Below, one piece after another: positions 56,400 through 64,000 of a stretch of 64,000 nucleotides of DNA. Below the pieces are notes generated by a model that worked only from the letters and a program-made list of their open reading frames with translations, ran no database searches and was not told where the DNA came from. Each line of letters opens with the position of its first letter. Positions within the stretch are counted from its first letter, which is position 1. Where the stretch lies: positions 9,121,519 to 9,185,518 of the forward strand of contig NC_064036.1 of NCBI RefSeq assembly GCF_932526225.1. The letters run 5' to 3'. Origin of the DNA: Nematostella vectensis (taxonomy: Eukaryota > Cnidaria > Anthozoa > Actiniaria > Edwardsiidae). The translations under genes were made by a program, and so were the position numbers.

Positions 56400-57565
56400 T
56401 CTGAATACTATTCTACATGCATAATAACTAAAAATACTACTTGTCGTCTTGTTGCTTTGTAGTTTCTATTGCTAGGAAGAATGATTTCAGGTTCTTTTTG
56501 TAGTGTTGGCAGTGGTAAGGGATTGGCGAAAATAAAGGAGAATTGAATTCCAGATATTAGGAGCTTGAGTGTGTTATAAGAGGGAACATAAAGATTGAGA
56601 CGGAAAAGGGAGGAAAGGGACAATGGAAGTAAACAGTTGAGATGTTAAAGTTTGGACTTTAAAAATGGATTTGCTTGTCATAATTTTGAGATCAACAAAA
56701 AGTGGTTGTGAGTGAGTCCTGGGATGGGAGTATGTGATTATCCGGATGATCTTCTTTTGCAGGCAGAATAGAGGTTCAATGTGACTATCATAGGTAGAGG
56801 CCCAGATGAGATTACAATATGTTATGTAGGGAAGAAAAAGAGAATAATAGAGTGTCAGAAGAGCCGGTTGCAAGAAGAAATGCCTGGCTTTGTTTATTAT
56901 GCCAATGACTTTGGATATTTTGGAATGGATGGCCCTGAAATGTTCTTTTCAGGAGAGATTTTCCTGAACAATCAGACCAAGAAATTTAACACAGGAGACA
57001 CGAGCAACGGGTAAATCGTTAAAGACACATTTAAGATTATTGGGGTTGATCTCTTTCCTGGGAGGATGGAATATCATAAATTTTGTTTTGTCAGGATGAA
57101 GAGTTAGTTTATTGGCATTAAACCAGATCGCGACAGATTTGAGTTCTTTGTTTACAATATCCATGAGAAAGTAAAGGTCTTGATTACTGTAAAATATGTT
57201 TGTGTCGTCTGCGAAGAGAATAAATGAGAGAAGTTAGGATGAACTGAAGATATCATTTATATAAATAAGAAAAAGAAGAGGACCAAGAACTGAGGTACAC
57301 CGCATTTAATTAAATCATCGATAACCACATATTGGCTTCTATTTGAGAGATAACTGGACAGCCAGATAAAAGGAGTGCCTCTAACCATAAAAAAGAGTTT
57401 TTCGAGAAGGATGGAATGATTGACCGTATCAAAGGCTTTTTAAAATCAACAAAGATTCCAACAGTAAATTAGTTTTGCTCAAAACCATGAAAAATATTAT
57501 TTACAAGATCAAGTATTGCCATGGATGTAGAAACGCCATGTCGAAAACCATATGGGTGAGTATTC
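56400..57565 (-). pseudogene. Decayed non-LTR retrotransposon (LINE) reverse transcriptase
   Basis: Reading on the minus strand, successive frames give YGFRHGVSTSMAILDLVNN, FVDFKKAFDTVNHSILLEKL, a GVPQ...LGPLLFLIYIND region with a frameshift, FADDTNIFY (the active-site box), NKLTLHPDKTKFMIF and VSCVKFLGLIV. These are the ordered motifs of a Jockey/CR1-like reverse transcriptase. A C-terminal stretch (LTLYYSLFLPYITYCNLIWAS) follows. Several frameshifts and missing segments show that it is dead. No 5' endonuclease domain is present in the window. Confidence 0.9.
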
Positions 57566-58602
57566 AAAATGTCCATAATAATAGTAGTTTTTTTAAATAA
57601 TAATAATGATGACAATAAATGGGCTATATGAAACCATTACCACCATGTCCTATTGCGTGATTTGACAAATAATAACAAATTTGAAATTAACAAAACCAAG
57701 AGCAAAACTAAAAATTAGTAATGGATGTTTGGTGAAAAAAAAAATAAAAATGAAGGAAAGAGAAAAAATATACAAACGTATAAAACTCAATTCAATGACA
57801 TCACCTTTCACCTTTTCACCTAAAAATACACAATCGCAAATACAACTAGTATTCCTATTCCTACGCTATTCCACGCTAAACAAGCAAGCCTCACTTTTAT
57901 TTCAAAACCAGTATTTCTAATTTCTAAAACACGCACGCTAAACAAGCGATCCCCCCCATGTTTGATCACTTGGTTGCGTGTCAGCTGGTTCGAGCCAAAC
58001 AGGTGAGTACATACAAAGACGACATCTAGCAGTTCCTATCGAGTTTCTATCGGTGAATATCACACGATACCTGCAACTTATCCACTTCGTTGCCGCACAA
58101 GTGATCAGGGTTGTTCATTTCTGAACGAGGACTACGTGAATTGAGACATCCGAGAAGAACATTCCAAAGTAGAGGCATGTATACAAAAAAACCTGTTAGA
58201 TTATCTTTAAGGCGCCGTTAGTCAATATTAAACATTTCGTTCTCTTAAAAAAATTCCGTAAAACACACAGCGCAAAAAAAAAAGAAAGACTGTACCAAAG
58301 GTACAAACTTCTAAGAGGAAAGCTTTAAACTTTTTTTAAACGCATTTTCACTTTACTTCATTTTACATTCGTATAGCAGCGGACAAGTCATCAATGGCGA
58401 TGAGACACAATCGGGCGGGTCAACAACTCCTTTTCATTTCTCGTGCATCCGCAGAGCTTCGACCCGGGTCCCGGAATACTATCTTTCCTCTGAATTATTA
58501 ATTAAAGCTTAAATTTAAACTTTAAGAAATCTTAAAGCTTAATTTAAGCTTTAAGATTTTAAAGTTTTTAATGCTCCCTTCCTTTCCCTATAAGTCACTC
58601 TA

Positions 58603-58640
<38 letters not shown>

Positions 58641-58734
58641 TGCAAATATATTTTCCCTGTAAATCACTATATTGCTGTACTAATATGCTTTACTTTTAAT
58701 TCCCTATATTGCTGTAAATACTATTTTCCCATAG
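57566..58734. other. Intergenic region upstream of the cysteine-rich peptide
   Basis: AT-rich with no gene recognised. It contains a perfect inverted repeat with 12-bp arms at 58531-58555 (CTTAAAGCTTAA and TTAAGCTTTAAG around one T) and a (TA)n tract at 58606-58638. Either could lie in the promoter or a 5' UTR intron of the peptide gene, because TTTTCCCATAG directly precedes its ATG. Confidence 0.5.
58606..58638. repeat. (TA)n microsatellite
   Basis: An uninterrupted TA dinucleotide run of 33 bases about 100 bp upstream of the cysteine-rich peptide start. Confidence 0.95.
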
Positions 58735-58941
58735 ATGAAGACCACAATAGCCTTTTTGCTACTATCAGCCGTCTTTTTGGGCTGCGCAGACTTCCCTGGA
58801 GTGCTATCCCGCGGGATGTCCCGTATCACCTCGTGCGGGCAATGCACTGCTGCGGCCATTAGCTGCTGGGGTTCCTGTGTTATCGGATGTTGGCGATGCA
58901 CGGATATAAGTCGGCTGTGTGACCAAAACGGCTGCAAATAA
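58735..58941 (+). CDS. Small secreted cysteine-rich peptide, function unknown
   Basis: A 68-residue ORF. Residues 1-19 form a clear signal peptide: Lys near the N-terminus, a Leu/Ala/Val core, and likely cleavage after GCA. The mature part of about 49 residues has eight cysteines arranged as CxxC, CxxxC, CxxC and two more near the C-terminus, enough for four disulfides. It begins with basic residues. The context of TTTTCCCATAG just before the ATG suggests a 5' UTR intron. An AATAAA follows at 59013-59018, 72 bases after the stop. I do not recognise the family. Secreted defence, venom-type or signalling peptides of this size are all possible, and none is shown. Confidence 0.6.
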   Translation: MKTTIAFLLLSAVFLGCADFPGVLSRGMSRITSCGQCTAAAISCWGSCVIGCWRCTDISRLCDQNGCK

Positions 58942-59012
58942 CGGACAAGACAATCGCCAAGTGCGGACAGGAAAATATTTCAACAAAGAAAAGAACTGTG
59001 TAAAGAGAAGCG

Positions 59013-59018
59013 AATAAA
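59013..59018 (+). terminator. Polyadenylation signal AATAAA
   Basis: A canonical hexamer 72 bases after the stop of the cysteine-rich peptide ORF. It supports that ORF being a real, short transcript. Confidence 0.5.
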
Positions 59019-59264
59019 AGCAAAAATTGGACGTCTTTGTGAGAACTTTCTCGTTTGACTATCCAAACCCAAAAGATTGCTAATTTGGCGCGCAGTAGGG
59101 TAACAGAAATTATTTATAAATCGGCGAAATCACTTGGAAATTTGACATAAATTACACAATGATACAAGTACAAAAGGGTGCCTGGGTCGTTTCTTTTCAT
59201 CTCGTTTACTTTGTTTTCTTTTTTTCACAAATTTACGCTTAAAATAAAATTAAAAAATCCCAAA

Positions 59265-59815
59265 GTGAGGGGGGGGGGGGGGGGGGGTGAGGGGAGAGTT
59301 ATGCGAGTAGATATTTTGGGATCTTAAGGGGAGTGCGAATGGCAAATGGTGATTGGCAAATGGCATTTATTTATACCACCGAAAGTAACCATGCGTCTCG
59401 AAGGACATGGATAAATCAAAACAATTATCCAGTAAAGGTCACCAATGCTTAGCATTGTTGGACTTTATTTAACACCTTTAATTTTACGAATAATTAGTAC
59501 CCATAAGCAATTTGCATTGACAACCTTTTTGAATTAGATGTATACATATCTATTAATCGTAAAAAAAGCTCGAGATACGGGGTGGGGTGAGGGGAGTTAT
59601 GCGAGCAGACATCTAGGGATCTTTAGGGAAGTTCGAGCTAGGAGGGAGAGGGGGTGAGGGAAGAGTTGGGTGAGTAGATATAAATGGGTCTTAAGGGAAG
59701 TTCGATCTAGGAGGGGGGGGGGGGGGGGTGAGGGAAGAGTTGGGTGAGTAGATATAAAGGGATCTTTAGGGAAGTTCGAGCTAGGAGGGGGGGGGGGTGA
59801 GGGAAGAGTTGGGTG
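59265..59815. repeat. G-rich tandem repeat of about 70-80 bp, irregular
   Basis: Units share a poly-G run, GTGAGGGAAGAGTTGGGTGA, GTAGATATAAAGGGATCTTT and AGGGAAGTTCGAGCTAGGAG. Copies start near 59265, 59580, 59650, 59712 and 59785. The last is interrupted after GTAGATA and continues at 60427 (GGGATCTTTAGGGAAGTTCG). A LINE tail therefore inserted into the array. Confidence 0.85.
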
Positions 59816-59833
59816 AGTAGATAGATAGATAGG

Positions 59834-59884
<51 letters not shown>

Positions 59885-60029
59885 GTAGGTAGGTAGGTAG
59901 GTAGGTAGGTAGGTAGGTAGGTAGGTAGGTAGGTAGGTAGGTAGGTAGGTAGGTAGGTAGGTAGGTAGGTAGGTAGGTAGGTAGGTAGGTAGGTAGGTAG
60001 GTAGGTAGGTAGGTAGGTAGGTAGGTAGA
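59816..60029. repeat. (TAGA)n/(TAGG)n tetranucleotide tract
   Basis: About 16 TAGA repeats followed by about 36 TAGG repeats. On the minus strand it directly follows AATAAAATATCTATCTACC, the 3' end of a LINE fragment. It therefore looks like that element's microsatellite tail rather than an independent repeat. Confidence 0.9.
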
Positions 60030-60426
60030 TAGATATTTTATTCATGGCACCTTATAAAACCTTATATCGGCGTAAATCCACAAATAATTAAATAAATGAT
60101 ATTGAATGGTGTTCTTACTTTGCCTTTTTTTTCTTGTTGTTTAGAATGATTAGGTGACGTCACCGTACGTTGTCATCAAGCTTCACATTTCTTGCCTTCA
60201 TACATTCAAAAATATGTTTCGCTAAGCGCCGATTCACGTTTTCATTCCGGCTCAATCCCATAATTCTGACGAAATTATTTTCTTTGTTGGCATGATGTCT
60301 AACATTGATACCTGCATGCGTTTTAAGGAATTCCAGTAAATTATCCCGATCATTTTTATAGGCCGGACATTCTAACAGAAAATGCTCTTCATCCTCCACT
60401 TTACCTGTCGGGCATACTAAGCTTTA
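60030..60426 (-). pseudogene. 3' end of a truncated LINE (reverse-transcriptase C-terminal tail)
   Basis: The minus-strand frame at about 60415-60160 encodes CPTGKVEDEEHFLLECPAYK, the zinc-knuckle-like tail seen after the reverse transcriptase in many LINEs, and runs to a stop at 60160. A 3' UTR of about 130 bp and an AATAAA follow, then the tetranucleotide tail. It is strongly 5' truncated, as is usual for LINE insertions. Confidence 0.82.
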
Positions 60427-60497
60427 AGGGATCTTTAGGGAAGTTCGAGCAAAATAAACATAACATGATCAAAATACTCGCATCAGTCCATGGGATA

Positions 60498-60628
60498 TAG
60501 CCTCGTCCCCAGGCTACTCCCTTGCTGTCGGCTCCATGATGCTTTGCGCGGCGAGAGCAGAAAGGGCATGTGACGTCATGGCCATGCAGAGCGTGATTGG
60601 CCCGCCGAGAAGCATAGGGGCGAGGCTA
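60498..60628. mobile_element. 131-bp MITE with TAGCCTCG ends
   Basis: The ends TAGCCTCGTCCCC and GGGGCGAGGCTA form inverted repeats. The interior is GC-rich with TGACGTCATGGCCATGC and has no coding capacity. The TA at the ends may be a target duplication. Confidence 0.7.
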
Positions 60629-61423
60629 CATTGGATAATAAATGGTCTTCAAGACATCCAGCCAGCCAATTGAAAGCTCGGGTTCTTAGACAATTCTTTT
60701 ACTCAAACAAAGATAAAACGGGAAAATTGCCCTCTCAGCGAAACGCTCAATATACCACACAAGGAAAAGAGATCAGCATAAACAGCTCAAGTAACAAATA
60801 GATAACCACATTGTATATTTTCTATTGATCATCTGTGTAATTCACTTTGAATAATTTAACCAGTACTATTATGTTTATATACACTCAAAAAACAAACGAC
60901 CCAGTCTTAGCTGAAATTAGACGTTCTTATAAAAAAACAGAGTGTAGACGACACATTTTTTTTTTGCATAACAGAGACGAAAACTCGCCCGCTGCCCATG
61001 CAAGATACCGTTCTATCTAGTGCAATTTCTTGGTCTATTGATTATATACATACGTAACACTTTTGTGTTTGACAAATATCTACAAACATAGAAAAGTCTC
61101 ACCTCATCGCAAGTGAGAAACTTATAATACCTGGGAGGACTGGGCATATAACTCCATATCATTAGCGCGACCCCTGCGCTCTGATCGGCTGAAGGGCCTC
61201 GCTTCACGTTATCACGAACAAGTTTCTCGATAAAATAAGTTCATTATAGAGACCTAAAATTGAAATTTGGCACAAATGTATGTGTAAAAGTGTTCTGGTA
61301 AAGATATTTCTAAAAACACAAAAGGAAGTTTAATTCCGGAATTTACGAGCGAAACAAACACTGTAGCGTGAATTGCATTTGCGTCTCTAGTCCGTACCCC
61401 GCCCTGTTTAAACCGAAGGCTCG
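60629..61423. other. Downstream flank of the P5B ATPase gene
   Basis: AT-rich, no gene recognised. It should include the 3' UTR of the ATPase on the minus strand. The open frame at 61207-61013 has no family features. Confidence 0.4.
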
Positions 61424-64000
61424 CTATCTGTTCTCAGCATCTGGTGGCCAATGAGGATCGCTTTTGATGTCTTTCTGTATCTTTTTGTAAGGGTTCTTAG
61501 GGCCTTTCTTGCGCCGAAGCTTGTTAAGTAAGGTCCTAGTGCATCGTGCGGGAACGATCAAATCCTGCGATAGAATTACTACAGTTAGAAAAGAGAATAT
61601 GATATATATACTTTATATATATACTTTACAATAAGGATAATTTGGAGGATTTCTTGATTTCCCAAAATAGGGAGGCAGGGTTCGCTGTTACACTTGTACG
61701 GATAACAATTTGGGCTTAGCGTGTTTGTTTAGTCTTGATAACAACAAGAATAATAATAGATTGAGCTGTGTCGTAACATGTATAAAGATAAAAAGGTGTT
61801 TCTAACATCCAGCATTTTGGGAAAGAGAATGGGAGTGACCTTTTGATGAAGCAGAATCTCGAACCGCCAAATGCTAATTACATATTCTATGTTTTACTTA
61901 CCTCTACAAATAGAGATATTCCGAAATTGAGGAACGCTATCCCTACGAGTATCCAGCGATAGCTCATGCTTGGGAGGATCTCAAGCTGAAAGGGGAAGAC
62001 AGTATTCAGGCTGTTGGTATGCGAGTCATAATACAATCTATCATCTATAAGGCCAAAGGAATGTTTCCCAGTATAGTAAGTGATATGGATGGAAGTCAAA
62101 GGGGGTATCCCTAGATATTTGCCAATGACGTGCCGAGAGTTTGCTGCTATCACTAATTTGTTTTAATAATACCGTTTTATAGGAAATTAACACCACATTT
62201 TATTCAAGCTAATTTTAATTAAGCTGAGCGTTAATTTAGAATTTTAATGTGGGCGATTTTAATTGATACAGGGTATTGTTTAATCTACATATTGTTGTCT
62301 ATTTAAGTGGCCAACGACGAAAAGCTTGGGATGACTTTTCGAAAACATTTGCGTTGTGTTTAATATAATTTTATTTAGACCTGCACAAATAAAGTTTAAC
62401 GTTTGTTTAAAGACTCGCGTTAATGTCCTTTATTAGAATATTCTCTTTTTGCGTTTATTGAATTCGGGTTTTTTTAATCAACGTTAATTTTAAAGTGATG
62501 GAAATGGTGGTGGTGATGGTGATGTAAATAATGATGGTGGTGATGGTGATAGCGATGGTGATGGTGATGGTGATGGTGATGGTGATGATGATGATGGTGA
62601 TGTAAACGGTGATGGTGATGTAAATGGTGATGGTGATGTAAATGGTGATGGTGATGGCGATGGCAACGATGAGGATGACATGTCCATGATGACAGTCTGG
62701 CCGTGATGGTCACTCACCTCGAAAAATTTATGAAGTCCATTCGGTTTACCAAACAGAACAAGGAATAAAGTGAAGGCGGAAAGCGCCGCTAGGACTCCCA
62801 AGAACCACGCTACAACAAGTGACAAACAATGCGTATCAGTACGTAGGTGAAGGACTTCCAAAAACCACGCTATAACAATTAACAAAAAATGCGTATCAAT
62901 ACGTATGTTTCCTTTGTCCTTTTTATTAGCGCGTCCCTTTCCAATGTCACTGACAAACATTTTCCAAAGAAGGCCAATAACGCCGCCATTCCTCGCTCCG
63001 CGCTATAGAGATTCACAAACAGCATCCGTCACTTTCAATTGAACGAGTAATTGAGATACTTTCAATCAGTAAATGAACTGTATTTGCTTGCTTTGCAGAT
63101 CGCTAAGGTATTTCAACAATGGCAAACAAGTGACTGATCGACACTCTAAGAGGGGTTGTGTACTAGGGTCTGGATTCTTTTAGTGATGTCCAAAGAACGT
63201 ATGAAGTTTTAGAATCCTCTGCCACATCACTGAATCAGTCAACTCACGATTCCGGTAGATGGGTAGACGGTACGGCTTGCCGCGCGCGAATGCGACAGCT
63301 AGTATAATGTACTGGAAAGAAGACAGCGTGAAGATGACGGTGTTGTCATGACACTCCTGCTGAACGTCTTTACCTCCCTGGTGCAGCATGGACATATTGA
63401 CAGGCACGTACCTAGGAAAGTGTCACGCAGAAGCGTTACATATGAAGCGTGACATGCCATGAGTTTGACAAATAAGGAGTGACGGGTAGTCTAGCGTGAT
63501 ATGCATAGCGTGGTTAAAAGTCTAGTGCGTTATGCATAGCGTGACTGATAGTCTAGTGCGTTATGCATAGCGTGACTGATAGTCTAGCGTGACATGCACA
63601 GCGTGTTTGATAGTCTAGTGCGACATGCACAGCGTGACTGATAGTCTGGCGTGATATACATAGCGTGACTGGTAGTCTAGTGCAATATGCACAGGGTGAC
63701 TGATAATCTAGCGTGACATGCACAGATTAACTGATAATTTACCGTGACATGCCCAGCGTGACTGGTAGTCCAGCGTGACATATATAGCGAGATTGGTAGA
63801 CTGCCATGACATGCATAGCGTGACATACATACCATGACTGCTGCTTGACGTAGACAAATCCGGATACTTGAACAGTGATCTGGATGACGATCTGTGAGAT
63901 TAGCGAGACTAGCACGATGGGGGCCACTAGACTACCGCCAGGGCGGCGCGACACAAGGATGGGGTAGGGGTGCTGGTATCCCACTGGAATAAACAACATT
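61424..64000 (-). CDS. ATP13A-type (P5B) transport ATPase, C-terminal exons only
   Basis: Five exons on the minus strand: 63983-63833, 63411-63248, 62809-62718, 61985-61902 and 61564-61424 (stop TAG). Phases agree, giving the last 210 residues. The rest lies beyond the right edge. Motifs in order: PILVSRRPGGSL and a TM segment ending QQSWYVPVN; the cysteine-containing loop and FTLSSFQYIILAVAFARGKP; a TM with WFLGVLAALSAFTLFL; the last TM, LNFGISLFVE; then a basic tail with RRKKGPKNPYKK and WPP. This is the membrane-domain end of the ATP13A2/3/4/5 family, late-endosomal and lysosomal P5B ATPases; ATP13A2 and ATP13A3 export or take up polyamines. Which paralogue this is cannot be settled from the C-terminus alone. 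Confidence 0.93.
62490..62660. repeat. GATGGT-type microsatellite in the P5B ATPase intron
   Basis: Imperfect GGTGAT/GATGGT hexamer and trimer repeats with interspersed GTAAAT. They lie about 60 bp inside the intron following exon 62809-62718. The His- and Ser/Pro-rich frames across it are artefacts. Confidence 0.9.
62793..62905 (-). repeat. Duplicated splice acceptor before P5B ATPase exon 62809-62718
   Basis: The true acceptor reads CACTTGTTGTAG|CGTGGTTCTTGGGAGTCC at 62809. A diverged copy 60 bp upstream reads TTAATTGTTATAG|CGTGGTTTTTGGAAGTCC at 62869. The duplicated piece covers the pyrimidine tract, the AG and about 18-20 exon bases. Translating from the upstream copy shifts into non-family sequence. 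Confidence 0.88.
63470..63835 (-). repeat. 31-bp minisatellite beginning at the donor of P5B ATPase exon 63983-63833
   Basis: About eleven copies of a unit such as GTCTAGTGCGTTATGCATAG and CGTGACTGATA. The gene-strand unit CAGTCACGCTATGCATGTCA resembles the true junction CAGTCATG|GTATGTATGTCA at 63833/63832. The GT is usually changed to CT in the copies, so these donors are mostly dead. Confidence 0.8.

Noticed and set aside
59707-60045. Tyr-Leu-Pro-Thr repeat protein
   Set aside because: It is only the tetranucleotide tract translated; there is no unique flanking sequence in frame.
62474-62960. His-rich or Ser/Pro-rich proteins on the minus strand
   Set aside because: They read through the GATGGT microsatellite in an ATPase intron. 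Only 62809-62718 within this interval is a real exon.

Overview
Eukaryotic nuclear DNA from an invertebrate animal. The genes are intron-rich and there is one minor-spliceosome intron. The window also holds DIRS/Ngaro-type and LINE retroelements, several MITEs, and very abundant minisatellites. A gustatory-receptor-like gene beside intron-rich peroxisomal Lon, SLC22 and P5B-ATPase genes would fit an anthozoan such as Nematostella. That placement is inference, not something the sequence proves.

Layout: 1-1870 is a dispersed repeat, with a second copy at 29.7-31.5 kb. 1.88-13.8 kb is a 12-kb satellite of 59/60-bp units with nested higher-order duplications. 14.18-26.12 kb (minus) is a complete SLC22-type solute carrier (9 coding exons, 557 aa). 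Its fourth intron holds a 48-bp minisatellite split by a 3.9-kb tyrosine-recombinase retrotransposon. 26.1-32.8 kb has no gene that I can support. 32.78-37.79 kb (plus) is a complete gustatory-receptor-like 7TM gene (5 exons, 459 aa). 39.30-55.51 kb (minus) is a complete peroxisomal Lon protease, LONP2 (29 coding exons, 832 aa, ending in the peroxisomal signal SKL). 55.9-57.6 kb holds a MITE and a decayed LINE reverse transcriptase. 58.74-58.94 kb (plus) encodes a small secreted cysteine-rich peptide. 59.3-60.6 kb is tandem repeat, a LINE tail and a MITE. 61.4-64.0 kb (minus) carries the last five exons of an ATP13A-type P5B ATPase that runs off the right edge.

The gene models were built by hand. 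I joined exons at splice sites so that reading phase is kept and family motifs continue across each junction. All three complete multi-exon genes close as one frame from start to stop.

The most striking pattern is that many of the minisatellites are built from exon-intron boundaries. Each unit contains the last codons of an exon plus its 5' splice site, or an acceptor plus the first bases of an exon, repeated 2 to about 58 times into the intron. Clear cases are LONP2 introns 18, 22 and 27, receptor introns 2 and 3, SLC22 introns 3 and 4, and the ATP13A intron before the exon at 62809. The functional site is always the copy on the exon side. This leaves rows of near-identical decoy splice sites in four independent genes.
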